Assembly: GCA_030522415.1 (NCBI GenBank) | Contig: CM060106.1 | Coordinates: 30,071,485 to 30,135,484 of the forward strand | Length of the DNA stretch: 64,000 bases | Direction: 5' to 3' | Origin: Channallabes apus | Taxonomy: Eukaryota; Chordata; Actinopteri; Siluriformes; Clariidae | In this document: in pieces, positions 45,701 to 60,523 of the stretch | Position numbering within the stretch: the first letter of the stretch is position 1 | Layout of the letters: each line of letters begins with the position of its first letter | Program-made: the position numbers and the translations under genes | Notes under the pieces: generated by a model | Seen by the model: the letters and a program-made list of their open reading frames with translations, nothing else | Told to the model about the DNA's origin: nothing | The model's database searches: none

Positions 45701-46928
45701 GTATATAGATTTACAATTGTCAACATTTCACTGTCTAAACATATTAAATATTGATTTCAGGTTCATCTTCTATAAAACCTCTATTAGTTATCTTCTATAA
45801 ACTTTTATAGAGCTTGTGTATTAGGCAGCATCCACCCCAGGAAATGCATGCTGAAAGTAATAAGTGATTTTACCACACTAGACCACATCTGGTACTCCTT
45901 TTTTATTAGTCAGGTAACATTTGAATAATTAGGCAGAAACCAGAGATAACAGCCTGTCAGCCCAAATATTCTGCTTCACCTTCTTTTGGATTCATATAGG
46001 GTCTCAAGAAACCTGTAATTGCGACTGTCAACAATTATGTGGGCGCACCGGCCCATGACTTTATGTTTAATAAAATAGTTAGGTCCAGCCGAACGATTTA
46101 TTAATTTCTGATTGGACAAGGCAAGAGCATTCCATAAGCGAGTGGCACAACCCCATTAGCACTCACCTGGCATTGTACTGTATAAACTTCAACTGTTGAA
46201 TTAAAACACATCAACATTCAATGAATTAATTGTGAGCTAGTGGACTTACAGGCAGTGATTTTGAAATGTCACTTTGCACAACTGTTGGTTCAGCAAATTA
46301 ATTAAAGGGAGCGTACGACTTAATGTGAAACGCTGCGTTCACTAGAGTCAACAAATGAATGAGCAAAAACCCTCTCAATCAACATTTAGTTAAACCGAGT
46401 AAAGAATGTGTTTTTTTTTTGCCTGCCAACATATCACTCCAAACCCTGCATGAAGTATTTTGAGTGGAGCTTGAAAGAAATGCACAGACGTTAAAGCAAA
46501 GTCTTGTATTTTTTGTCAGTAGCCGAACTGTTGAATGAAAGCAATAATATGATACCCATGTTCATAAGGTTGTTAATGGATATCCTCACACCCAATCTCT
46601 AATATTATGTGAATATGAATGGCTGGCAAACATGAGATTCATTTGGAGCTTCTTGACCAAAAAATGTTTGCATGTTAAAAGGTAATGCAACAGGGGTTTG
46701 AGGGTCGGGTGTCACTTTCTCTTTTAAAGGCTCTTTCATGAGTCCATAAAGCAGTGGAACGTACTGTATAGTCTTCCTTGTCTATGAGGACCTGAGGGTT
46801 GCACCAGTAAAGCTCTTGCAGTCATGGTCTTGAAGACGTCCGGGCCTCGGCTATGTAGGCAGCTGTTCTCTGAGGACTTGTGATTGTAGTCGCTCAATAG
46901 TTCAGGACTGGAATTTCCTACAAGCTAC
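45701..46928. other. Intergenic DNA, no gene recognised
   Basis: No gene seen. TACTGTA sites at 46176 and 46762. The heptamer at 45697 spans the LTR edge and so may be chance. Confidence 0.55.
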
Positions 46929-47559
46929 CTTCAAGTTCAAGTTCAAGTAGACTTTATTGTCACTTCAACCATATACAGTTAGTACACAGTGAAACGAAAC
47001 AACGTTCCTCCAGGACCAAGGTGCTACATGCAACATAAATTTACAACATAGATTACCAGAAAACACTAAACTAGCTAACTAAGAGGCCTAGTTAGCTGGC
47101 TAGCAGAGACAAGACAGACTGACCTAACATAAATTACAACATAAATTAACAAAAACTAACTATCATCTCACTAAGACTTTTTTAACTACAGGGTTTTTTT
47201 TTTTTTTTAACAGACAGCAGACAAAGTGCATTTGCAAATGTGCAAACAAAAACAACAAAGTGACAGTGCGACAAAAACACAACGTAACATAATAATAAGG
47301 TTTTGTAGTGATGAGTTGAGGTAGTGGAGAAACAGTAAACATTCCTTAGTGTAGCAGCAAAAATTTGGAAGTAAAGAAGTTAGTACAAAAAGTCCAGTAA
47401 TAATATTGTGCAAAAGAGCATTTATAGGTTGGTGTGTACGATAGCTTGGTTGTGTAGGTCAGTGTGTTTGTGCTTGTGTTGATTAGTCAGTCCAGTCTCA
47501 ATGTTTTGAGGTAGTTTAGTTAAGCTGAGTGATAATTTTTGTGTGTGTGCGTGTGTTTA

Positions 47560-50169
<2,610 letters not shown>

Positions 50170-50258
50170 TACATAGAGTAAAATAAACACGTTACACACA
50201 AAACGTAAACAACGTAGCACCATTTTGGCTCCGGAGCGGCCGCTGCGTGCTACTGCCA

Positions 50259-50272
50259 CGCCGCCATCTTGG
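50259..50272 (-). promoter_or_regulatory. Possible YY1 site at the LINE-B 5' end
   Basis: CCAAGATGGCGGC at the very 5' end contains the YY1 core AAGATGGCGGC. In mammalian L1 a YY1 site in this position fixes the transcription start. The same role here is an inference. Confidence 0.45.
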
Positions 50273-50403
50273 AAAAACAATCTCCTGAGCCTCCAATAAC
50301 GAATTGGACTCCATTTTGACTTAAACACAATCAACTGTTATATTGAACTGCCAGCCGCCTACACACAGTATGACTGCAGATCAATGCCTGCTATCAATCA
50401 AAT

Positions 50404-50530
50404 GAGGATGGGTTCCTTGTTGAGTCTGGCTCTTCTCAAGGTTTCTTCCTCAGGAAGTTTTTCCTTGCTACCATTGCCCTCGGCTTGCTCATCAGAGACT
50501 ATATGATGGAACCTTGATTGACCCTTGATT
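50404..50530. repeat. Fish LINE-tail type repeat
   Basis: GATGGGTTCCTTGTTGAGTC, CTCAAGGTTTCTTCCTCAGG and TTTTTCCTTGCTACCATTGC belong to a very common teleost repeat normally found just upstream of a (CAAATAAAATTGAA)-type tail. Confidence 0.7.
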
Positions 50531-50544
50531 AAACAGAATAGCAT

Positions 50545-50795
50545 ATCCCAGGAGACTTGGGGCATGAGGCGGGGTACACCCTGGACAGGGCGCCAATCCA
50601 TTGCCAGGCACACATACTAGTACACTCATTTACACACTATGGGCAATTTGAAAATGGTAGTGGGCCTAATGTGCATGTCTTTGAACTGTGGGAGGAAGCC
50701 CACCAACCACAGGAAGAACATGCAAAATCTGACCTTGAATTGAACTCAGACCTTGGAATTACAAGACGACAGTGCTAAACACTAAGCCACCATGC
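50545..50795 (-). mobile_element. SINE copy 4 (diverged)
   Basis: Minus-strand member of the 5737-6095 family: plus-strand text ATCCCAGGAGACTTGGGGCA, GGGCGCCAATCCATTGCCAG and CTAAACACTAAGCCACCATG. It is clearly more diverged than copies 1 and 5. Confidence 0.7.
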
Positions 50796-50953
50796 CACCC
50801 TTTTTTTAATTACCTTTAAAGATTATGTTTCTTATATTCAGAAATAAATGGCTGAAACTTCGAAATATACTCTTAAAGGGGTCATCCAGTCCCAATTTTT
50901 CATAGGTTAATATGATTCTTTATGGTCCTAATGAAATGTTTGTAATATACTTT

Positions 50954-51198
50954 GGCGTAGGCGGGGCAGCGGCTGACGACCATCATGCCTTGCGGGGGTT
51001 CTCAATGTGTTCACCCTGTTCGGGAAAGTTGTTTGGGTTAGTGGCTTCGGCCAAGTTGGGTGTGTTATGTGTGTGTGCTATCTCAGGGAATGTGCTGCTC
51101 ATGCCATATTGTGCTGAGACTGAATAAAGTACTCCCAGCCATTGCATTGCGCAGCAATAAAGCTCACTCCTCTCTCCAACATCCTTTCCTGCGGTAAA
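50954..51198 (+). repeat. Short dispersed repeat, copy 2
   Basis: Homologous to 7072-7335 (TTAGTGGCTTCGGCCAAGTT; GTACTCCCAGCCATTGCATT; GCAATAAAGCTCACTCC). A 7-bp direct repeat ATACTTT appears at both edges (50947-50953 and 51199-51205). Confidence 0.65.
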
Positions 51199-51566
51199 AT
51201 ACTTTAATAAAAAATTCTCAATGGTTGTGTAAAAAAACACTACTTTTACCTGGTAAAAAGTAGCTCTGTTCTCAGCAACCTATTTCAGTAATGTACATGC
51301 TCCTTTAAATGCTAATAACCTCTGCTGAGCCTGCCCCCCAGTTCAACTGGGGTATAGCTTTGACAACAGTTAAAGAAACAGATTAAAATAATTTTACATG
51401 ATGTTAGAATTATTTTATATTTAAAGGAGTTATTTCTACTCTCTTGCTCTGTTCCTCATAGATCTGATATTAACGTGTTAAATCTTCCCTGCTGCTATCT
51501 TCCTATCTCCTCTTGCATCTGTTCTTAAAGGTGTGAACGCTCCCACGCTCACTTTCCCATACTCTC

Positions 51567-51640
51567 TTTATGTCTCTCTCTCTCTCTCTCCCTCTCTCGC
51601 TATCTCCCTCTGTCTCCTTCCCCCTCTCCCCCTTACTCGA
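51567..51640. repeat. CT-rich low-complexity tract
   Basis: Impure (TC)n run. An A-run and (TA)n microsatellite follow at about 51868-51908. Confidence 0.9.
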
Positions 51641-51865
51641 GCCAACATCTTGTGATCTGTCTCTGGATGGACACCTCTCTATCTTCCTCTCTTTTGATTC
51701 AAATAAAAATTTTGTCACATACACAGTACGATATGCAGATAAGCTTATACGTAAGGAATAAATATTAATAAAAATAAATACTAAAGAAAATAAATTTAAC
51801 TAGTAAAATAAACTGTACAAATAAGGGCATAATAAAAATATTACAAAATACAGAAATATAGGAGG

Positions 51866-51914
<49 letters not shown>

Positions 51915-52011
51915 TAAGTGGCAATGGTTGTGCAAATATGCATGAAGAGTGACTTATGAAAGTGTCATGTGCAATGGTCCAGATATATAAATAGGTAGTG
52001 CAAGAAGCATG

Positions 52012-52070
52012 TCCATTGGCCGGGAATCGAACCCGGGCCTCCCACGCGACGGCTGCTGAACCACCAATGC
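52012..52070 (-). pseudogene. tRNA-Gly(GCC)-like pseudogene with internal deletion
   Basis: On the minus strand it begins GCATTGGTGGTTCAG and ends CCCGGGTTCGATTCCCGG CCAATGG, the two ends of a vertebrate tRNA-Gly. The middle is missing: the usual segment from the D-loop to the anticodon (about 20 nt) is deleted, so there is no anticodon. The B-box is intact. The flanks GTGCAAG and CTTGCAC extend the acceptor stem as an inverted repeat. Confidence 0.8.
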
Positions 52071-52086
52071 TTGCACAAAACTTAAC

Positions 52087-52158
52087 TTCCCTGACCGGGA
52101 ATCAAACCCGGGCCACAGCGGTGAGAGCGCCGAATTCTAACCACTAGACCACCAGGGA
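52087..52158 (-). tRNA. tRNA-Glu (anticodon CTC)
   Basis: The 72-nt minus-strand sequence begins TCCCTGGTGGTCTAGTGG (A-box), has the anticodon loop CTCTCAC with anticodon CTC, a GGTTTGATTCC B-box and ends TCAGGGAA. The acceptor stem pairs throughout, with one G-T pair. The anticodon stem pairs with one G-T wobble. A TTTT pol III terminator follows on the minus strand (52077-52080). The B-box C-to-T change and a G-to-A change in the D-arm may weaken it. It lies 17 nt from the tRNA-Gly relic on the same strand. Confidence 0.88.
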
Positions 52159-52545
52159 CTGGTGACTAAGTCTCTCCTGGCGCCAGAAAAGCTTACCGAA
52201 GGACAGCGGATAGACCGAGCAACTCGCCTCTTCTACTACAAAACTTTAGAAAAACTTTATACATGACTTCTTAATCATTGACAGACACCGTTATAAACCA
52301 TCTAGCGTTACAAAGGTAAGCATAATATAGTTTTCCGACTACGTACACAGTTGCAACTAGACAATCACCTTAATGCATTGTTTATTATAAACGTGCGATT
52401 AGGAATTATATAGAGACGGATGTACATAGAGAAGACGACATAACCATGTTCTATGAGAGTGTAAGTTAACTTACACTCCGCATTCGTCGTGATTATTAGA
52501 AAAGGCGATCTGCAAAGATTCATAGAAAAAGAAATTATACTCACC

Positions 52546-52832
52546 GAGCCTGGTGAAGATGAAGCAGGAACACGAAGTGTTGGTACAGATCCCTTTTTCA
52601 GGAGCAGCTTCCTAGCAAAACCTGCTTTATATCGACTCTCGTTTATAAAGTAGTCTGATGAAAAATGATTAGCGCAAAGGTGAACACATTTAGGTAGATC
52701 GGTGATGACGTTGGCTTCAAAAACAAAGGTCAGCCACTGCATCCTCAGCGGCTCAGATGTCGGTAGTGAATGACGACTGCTGTGTTCGCTATTACACCCA
52801 ACAACTTTACACCACACTCGCGTAGGCGCCAT
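52546..52832 (-). CDS. THAP-domain first exon
   Basis: From ATG 52832 it encodes a THAP zinc-finger: CKVVGCNSEH at the start (two Cys), WLTFVFEANV in the middle, CANHFSSDYF (Cys and His of the C2CH set) and GSVPTL at the end, the typical THAP order in about 80 residues. The coding sequence continues to CCAGGCTCG, followed by GTGAGT, a strong 5' splice site at 52544-52539. Beyond it the frame is non-coding. Following exons are not found in the window. THAP domains bind DNA. The position inside a TTAA-flanked element suggests a transposase exon and not a host gene, but a host THAP gene cannot be excluded. Confidence 0.7.
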
Positions 52833-53117
52833 TTTGCTCCAGCTGGCCGACAGCTTTCTTCTAACTCGGGGTGCGTCTTTGCTAAAACACCAGTGTCAAT
52901 CAACTATAGTGGGAGCTGCCTCTGTCGGTGTGACGTCACACCGACAGGCATTTGAGATTGGCCTGATTTCAGAAGGGGCATCTTATTTTAATAAATGAAA
53001 AGAAAATCACTGGGCGGCTCTTTATCGTTGTAGAGTGGTTGTGTACACACTCTCCTAACACACATTTCAGTCCAAACAGCTTGAAAAAGTGCATGTAGCA
53101 CCGTATGATCCCTTTAA

Positions 53118-56036
53118 TGTAGACATAAACTTAAATAAATGAAACTAATAATAATAAATAAATAGAAAGTTTTAATAAAGTTCAACTGGTTTAGTTCTAG
53201 ATCAGGTCTGATATAAGATGCTAGAGCTCTAGTCCCATGACGAACATAGCCCTGAGTTCATCTTCAACCACCTGTTCCCTGTGCTCATGCAATGGATAGG
53301 GGCAGCTGTGCACATCCATGCCCAGGGGAGTCTTTATGTGGGGCTCCGAATAGAGGTTTGGCTAATGAAGAGAGGATATTGTGATAGCTTAGAGCTGTGC
53401 CTATGAGATGGTAATGGGATAATGTGTGTGCAGCAGATGCATAATGGTCACCTTTTTAGTTTTTGCACAAATGCATTTGCTTTGCCATATGGTGCTGAGT
53501 TCATTGTTTTTGATGCCTTTTTATTTAGCGCTAATAATCCAAAAATTAAACGCAAGATATCTTGCTGTTATTTTGAATGCCACATGCTCTCTCCTTGTTT
53601 AATGCTCTTTTATAAAGTTTTTTTTAATTATTTCTTTCTTTATTTATTTTAAGTTGAGGGACTAAGGTTAACCTTATAGCTGCCTCCCAGAATACAGCAT
53701 AAGCAACATACAGTACAGTAAGCATATAAGATGAATAAATGAATGAAGCATACTATGCATCTAGAGCATGGAAAGCAGAGTTTATTACAATTGGATTAAA
53801 CGCATGAAGATATGTTAACATTAGTAACTGGTTTTGTAAATGTAAATAGAGCACAATAAACAATCAACCTTCAAAAAGTCAGCTTAAAGATGCATTCTTT
53901 CTTTGTTAATGACATTCTTTCATACAAGGAAGAAAAATCCTAGACATGATTAAAAATTTTTGACATGTTGTGCCAGTCTTTTAGAGATTATACAGTCTAA
54001 AGATTCTATTCACCATATTCTTAAAAAAAAAATAAAAATAAAAAACACGTGCCAGCTGCTGTACCTAGTAGCCTGTCATATTGCATAAACTTGTACCTCA
54101 AACTGACAGATATTTCTGTGCCACAATTTTTTCTTGCTGAGTAACGGTCTCTGTCATAGGCAACATATGCAATTACCCAGGGCAACTTGTCAGGAGTGGC
54201 ACTAGCACATTGAGTTCTACAGTACATAGATTGTGTGGATATTCTCCTTATTGTACCAGTACTGGGTGCCAGCTGCTGCCCTGTCCATTATTCTCACTCC
54301 AAAATACTCCCTTACCAATGAAAACAAACCAGTAATGCACTTTCTCTGCTTGGGGGTTTAGACCTGTCTAGTCTTGCAAGCCAGACCTTTAGTTATTACT
54401 AGCTAGTCTGGATGTTTTCAGCTCCCAATATGGAAAAAATACTGTCTAATATAGTCTGTCTGTTCAGGCCCTCAAGAGGGATAGATGACAGCATTCACAG
54501 TTGGAGTACTTTTGCAAAAATAGGTTTCCTGTTAGGCAAATAACTCTGTCTTTGTTGTGCAGTATTTAATTATTGGCCTTTGGTTATGAACTGGCATAAC
54601 ATGAAGTGTAAAAATACCTTTATAATAAAAAAATACCTTTATACACACAAAAAAATGCTCATGGTTTGGGCTTAATTTATTTAGTTTATTTAATAAACCC
54701 AAACATTTCAACCATCTTGATACAAGTTAAATTGCCGATGGTAAAACTTGGTGGTTAGTCTCTTCAACTGCCATGATCTTTCAGCCTCTTCTGCCGTTAC
54801 ACTAGAATTTCTTTTGGAGTTTGTATTTTGTTTGTATTAACCAAACTAACCAACTTTCTATGGGTGCAGGAGGGATTTACTGTTTCACACCATCTGCAAA
54901 ATTCAACAGGACACAATCAAAGCCTCCTGAGTAACCATTTAGAAAAGCTTGTCTCCTGTCGTACAACATCGCTTATTCAAAATCTTGATGAAGTCACAGC
55001 CATCAGTGGCAAGATGTCAAAGAAAGAATAATTGGGTGCTGTCTGGGTGGAAGGAATAGCATATTGTCCCTTCTCTCTCCTCTTAATCAGAGATGTAGCT
55101 AAACCGGTGTGTTTGTGAGATCATTTATGTGTAAAGGGGGCAATTAGTCCTTTGTTCCAAGCGTGTTGAGTTGTCCCTGGTTGGTAGTAGGTGAAAACTG
55201 GAAAATGTCCAAATTGAGTTAAAATAAGGTAATAAAAACAAAAAAAAATCCATTACCACCATCAGTGGCAACCAGTGTTAGGTGTAACGTGTTACATATT
55301 AACGTTAGAGTACTTGGATTACTTTTTCGATGTAACAAGGAATATAACATGTTAGGTCCGCCATTTACTGTAAGTACTCAGTTATTTAGTTATATTTTCA
55401 TAAACGTAATCCATTATGCAGACAATTTATGCAATCTGTGAGCCAGACAGCAGTTATTCCATTAGTGTGTGTGTCTGTGTGTGAAAGCAGTCCTACAACA
55501 GTAGTGAATTTTTAAATAGAGTCTTGACAAAAATGTCCCAAAGAGCAATTATTAATTTATTCATCTTCACTAAGTGCATTATGCATTCTCTCACATTCCA
55601 GAGACACTCCACACATTTTGCATAAAATACTTGAAAGCAATACTTTGAGAACTTTGAGTCAAAGTCTTTTCTGATATTAAAGTTACTTAAATATTGTGTG
55701 GTTGAGTCTCTGTGTTGCTAATCAGAGGATTGGGAATTCGAGCCCCACTACCACCATGTTGCCACTGTTGGGCTTTGGGCAATATCCTTAACCCTACACT
55801 CCCCACACTAACCCATGCATGCAGTGCCAATCACAATTCCAGTTAGAAAATTGGGGGGACATCAGGAACATCATCAGGTATAAAACCTGTGTCTTGCAGA
55901 TCAAATGACACAATGAAGTGACCCCTAAAATAAAAGGGGCAAATTTCTGAACATTGTATGAAATGTATTTATCTTCCTTATAGTAAAGCTTAAATATCTG
56001 CATCAGCTATTTAGGGACTTTATATAGGAAAGGTAG
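53118..56036. other. Intergenic DNA with minor repeats
   Basis: No gene recognised. A SINE-type fragment lies near 55695-55800 (GGGAATTCGAGCCCCACTAC; TTGCCACTGTTGGGCTTTGG). A double scar lies at 53709-53720 and single heptamers at 54218 and 55366. Confidence 0.55.
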
Positions 56037-56418
56037 GGCGGCGCGGTGGTGTAGTGGTTAGCACTGTCGCCTTGCACCTCCAGGGTCTGGGTTCGATTCC
56101 CCGGCCAGGCTCGATTCCCGTCTCTGTGTGCATGGAGTTTGCATGTTCTCCCCATGCTTGGTGGGTTTCCTCCGGGTACTCCGGTTTCCTCCCACAGTCC
56201 AAAGATATGCAAGTTAGGCTAATTGGAGTCCCTAAATTGCCCGTAGTGTGTGATTGGGTGTGTGTGTGGGTGTGTGTATGTGTGTGTGCCCTGCGATGGA
56301 TTGGCACCCTGTCCAGGGTGTACCCCGCCTAGTTCCCGAAGTCTCCTGGGATAGGCTCCAGGTCCCCCGCGACCCTGAACACAGGATTAAGCGGTATAGA
56401 AAATGAATGAATGAATGA
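56037..56418 (+). mobile_element. SINE copy 5, full length with target duplication
   Basis: The best copy of the family. A-box TGGTGTAGTGG (56047-56057), B-box GGTTCGATTCC (56090-56100), conserved body, and a (GAAT)n tail. It is flanked by ATATAGGAAAGGT (56022-56034 and 56419-56431). The pol III promoter is internal. Intact duplications point to a recent insertion. Confidence 0.9.
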
Positions 56419-56859
56419 ATATAGGAAAGGTTAGCCTTGTCATCACATTAGCCATATCACTGAACAGGGTCATGATAATAACAAAAAGTAATGTTAAATA
56501 ACATTGATATTATGGCTTCACTAAATCAATATTATATGATTTAAAATCAATAATATGATTTTTTCAGTTTTGGATGGGGTGGTTTTTTTAATGCCAATGT
56601 GTCAGTTATTCAGTCATTTTAGTGAAGTACCACATCTGGTAGGATGTAGGTATAAATGAAAACCTCTGTTAGAACATGTGAGATATTTTACAGACAGTAG
56701 CTACCTACAGTACCACTGAAAAATCTAAACACATTTTCCTTCAATACACCTGTATACACTGTTAAATGTTCTGTGCAAACTACTGTGTATGTATATCTTT
56801 GTATAGAACTTCTCCTGATCCCATATGCTGTGAATATATGCTCCTTTATCTTTTGTAAT

Positions 56860-57160
56860 AATTTCCTTTCCAATGTGCAATATCCAGTTGAGTATGTACA
56901 ATATGAACATACAATATTTTCACAGTTCCAAGGGCAATGTGCATCATTATAATTATTATTATTCCCCTGCATTTTGCACTGCCCACACTCAAATGTGCAA
57001 TATTTCTTAAACGCGCGATATCTTTATGTGCATTATTGTAACTCCTACCTTTGTATGCTTGCTGCACTGTCATTGACAGAGAATTGTGCAATTTCTAAGC
57101 TTTTGCCATATACTGTAACTACCCATAAAGGCATCTTTATCCTTTTATGGGTGAAAGTAT
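56860..57160 (+). repeat. Probable LINE 3'-UTR fragment
   Basis: Repeated GTGCAATAT-type motifs (for example AATGTGCAATATTTCTTAAA, and GTGCAATTTC) resemble the 3' UTR of LINE-C at 63120-63180. Edges are uncertain. Confidence 0.4.
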
Positions 57161-60100
57161 AAAAAAAAAAAAAATTAGGGGACAGTTTTTTTTTTCAGGA
57201 ATTATTACCACTAAACTATTCAGGGTAAAACAGCTGCATGCCAAAATCCATATTCTGTGATGCCTGTAAAAGTACCTTAACCATTAAAATAAAAACATTT
57301 GCTATACACAATGTCATGTGTTTCCAATGTTCTAATGTTCCTAATTAATTCTATTCCATACAAGTATTGACATATTGAAGCATTTTTCTTTTCAAGGATG
57401 CATGAAGCAGAGAAGAAGTGAAGAATATGAGGCATTGAAGGTTGTGGTACAGTAATACTGGTAAGACTTTAACTACTTTCACCCATGTAAAAGATCCACA
57501 TATACCTTTCTACTGTCTGACCACTGAATATGGAGCCCATTCTGGAGAAACTCTGGATGCCAGTCCATCATAGGGCACACACGCACTTGGGCAATTCAGA
57601 GTAGCCAATCCTCCTACGGGCATGGATACAGTAGGTCATGAACATCTTTAATTAGGCAATATAATGAGCTCAGGTTTGAACCAGTGACCCTCGGGCTGTG
57701 ATGCAGCAATGCTACACATACAAGCCCCATGCAAAGCCCAAATAAATAAAAATAAATTACAATAAATTAGCAGAATTAGAAAATAGATCAGGGTTGTAAG
57801 TGTATAGGCAAAAGTTGCAGACAGGGTGATAAATTAAAGGGAAAACCAGCAGTCCTACTGTAACATTTCTATTATAATAGAAGGCTTTGTCAGGATGACG
57901 ATGCCACTATTCACAGGGGACGAAAATGAACCAAATGAGTTGATGTGGATGAATGATGCAAATTATGTGCTATGACCTCCACAATCAGCAGATCACATCC
58001 CAATTAAACACCAGTGAGAGATTTTGGGCTGATGTGTTAGACACGGGGTAAGGGAGTATCTTTCTGGAAGAACACTGCAGCTCCAGGATCATTGAGGAAG
58101 TTCTGGTGGCTCAGTGTGGCATGGTATCTGCTCCTGTCAAGGGGTCGCCACAGTGGACCGTCCGATCCACACACAACCTGGCAACTTCTTGACCCAGTGG
58201 CTGGGTAGTATGGGGTATAGCAACCCACTGTATAATGTAAGTGGCGTGTTTGTTCATGGACTCTTTAATGAAAGATACTTTTTTCTTCCTTGTAAAACAG
58301 GTTCACTGTCACTTCATGTCATTAAATGTGGATGCACCAATTGGTAATTTTTCCTGCAATAAACAATAAAACTTTCCCTGATGTTTGTTAGCTTGTGCTG
58401 ACTTCGTTTGTAGTTTCCATTCACATACTGTATCAGCTCTCCATATTTATTATAGTGGTATTGTACAGCACTACAAATGTATTATAATAAGAAGCAAGCT
58501 GGAGTCAAGGGTTGATGTTGGTGCAATACACAGGGTGAACTTTTATGAGCTGCATCAGCAAATATGTCCATAATATGCACAAAATAAATAACACTGTGTG
58601 TGGCCTTTTAAACATAAAATCATAACATTTAGTCCTTTAGAAAAAAGCAAACTGCTCACAAGTATTAAGTGACTTACGGTGGATAAATAGTCAATATAAT
58701 TTTGGCCTTACATAGTTCCCTCTCTACATACAGTAAATAGCATTTTTCCATGAAATTTTGATTTAGTATGTATGCTAGATTAGTATGCCCGTTTCCAAGC
58801 ACTAAAGTCTAACATGCAGAGGGGAAAATAAATGGCATATACAACATATTAAATAACCACTTTTCATTCCCTTAATTCTAGACTTCTTAAACCTTTTAAT
58901 GAAACAAGACTTTATATCCACAATATGCCTTTGAATTATATAACCCGACATATTGCACATCAGGGTACTTAAAATGGTAAAAGTTGTCTGATTCATGTAG
59001 GTTAATTTTTTTTATTCACTTGGATAAAAATTAAGAAGAAGAAAAACAACCTTTAGAATTTGAATAACTAGAAATGTTCTTAGCAACTGCAAATACAGTA
59101 ACTGCTAGTAAAATTATACTTCAGTAATATGATAGAAGGACCGGCCTGTGGATTTTCAATATGAAATCTATAATGCGTGCCATTTCTACTGCAAATTTCG
59201 GATGAAAGGATTATAACTATTCCGCTAATGGAACTCTGTCAAATGTGCTTTTTCAGATATGACAATCAATTAGATAAATCTAATTAATCAATGAGTTGTA
59301 CAAATGTTTTTTCTTCTTCTTTCTAGGCTGGTTAAAATCCGCTTGCATAGTATAAACCCCAGCTGACAGTATTTTTTACCTTGAAATACCTCAAAATGCC
59401 CTTAGTCCTTATTGAAAAAAGACAAGAATAATGTTCAATATATTATTAATAATAATCATAACCAGTCTAAATGCATGCTGGAGTGTGAATGTGTCCATGA
59501 CCTCTTTTACAAGACTGATGCATGGACGTTTATTGTCAAAGTAAATGCATAGGTTCATGATGAGCATCTCATTTGTAATATTGAATAGGTCATGAGAGAA
59601 GCAATTATTCAAGCAGGGCTGAACAAGATAATGAGCTTTCTGAGAGAAGGAAGGTTCAGATGTAATTCCCACATTGGGATAAATGCTGGATGTAGCACAG
59701 TGGAAAATATTTCATTTCTATTGTGCATGTGTGAAAGGAGTAATTGCTTTACAACCGAGGACATGAACAAGGGAGTTTGTCGAGTCAACTTAGAGGGTTA
59801 GAAATTCCTTTATTTTTAGCAAAGAATCATTAAGAGAAAGCTTTGTTCTGCTCAGTTTAAATGTGTCTTTCTTATGATAGAAAAGTGAGCAAAAGACGAG
59901 TAAGAGGGGGATCGGATGTATAGAAAACCCCAAAATAAATTAGTTCTGTATGAAAGTGAAACATTGTGTTTGGTTTCACATCATCTCGATTCAATTCTTA
60001 TTAGAGATTTGGAGTTAGTTCTGCAGATTCTTTTCCAGGTCGTGATATAGCAACAGAACTGTTGACTCGATGGACATCACTCTGTGACAGGTTCCACTCC

Positions 60101-60397
60101 TCCACTCCAGCACCCTCAGGCTCACTCTGCCCTTCCTTTGTGTATTTTTAGAGCCAATTTAGCAAAGTCTACTATTCGACTGTTCCAGCTGATACTGCTT
60201 TTTCCAAGACTGCATTATGAGTAGGATAATGTGCTAAATTGGTGCTCTTTGGCAAACATTTCATAAGCCATACAAATGAATTTGCTCCTGCGTTTGCCTC
60301 ATAAAAGTGATTTAACTGATTATGCTACTCATAATGCCAACTTGACTGAACAGAGGACAGAGGAAACTGCCATCACCTTTCTCTTTCTCTCTCTCTC

Positions 60398-60400
<3 letters not shown>
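57161..60400. other. Intergenic DNA with repeat fragments
   Basis: No gene recognised. Old SINE-like sequence at about 57540-57725 (TGCCAGTCCATCATAGGGCA) carries a TACAGTA at 57627. A fish repeat tail lies at about 58135-58195 (AGGGGTCGCCACAGTGGACC). Other heptamers lie at 57448, 57856, 58426, 58729 and 59094. Confidence 0.55.

Positions 60401-60471
<71 letters not shown>
60401..60471. repeat. (TA)n microsatellite
   Basis: About 35 TA units, preceded by a short (CT)n. The Tc1-C element starts at its right edge. Confidence 0.95.
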
Positions 60472-60475
<4 letters not shown>

Positions 60476-60523
60476 TGTGAAAAACTATTTGCCCCCTTCC
60501 TGATTTCTTATTCTTTTGCATGT

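Larger units (their letters stand above)
50877..53113 (-). mobile_element. Kolobok-like DNA transposon with THAP exon, degenerate
   Basis: TTAA (50873-50876) precedes AGGGGTCAT, and ATGATCCCT precedes TTAA (53114-53117). This gives 9-bp inverted ends with one mismatch and a TTAA target duplication. A THAP-domain exon starts about 280 bp inside the right end and reads inward on the minus strand. TTAA targets, purine-purine 5' ends and a THAP domain in the transposase are features of the Kolobok superfamily. The catalytic part is not found. A dispersed repeat (50954-51198), a CT-rich tract and two tRNA-type sequences occupy the rest. Confidence 0.55.

Noticed and set aside
45694..45703. TACAGTA at 45697 as an excision scar
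   Set aside because: It is formed by the junction of the LTR end (TTACA) and flanking GTATA, so it can arise without excision.
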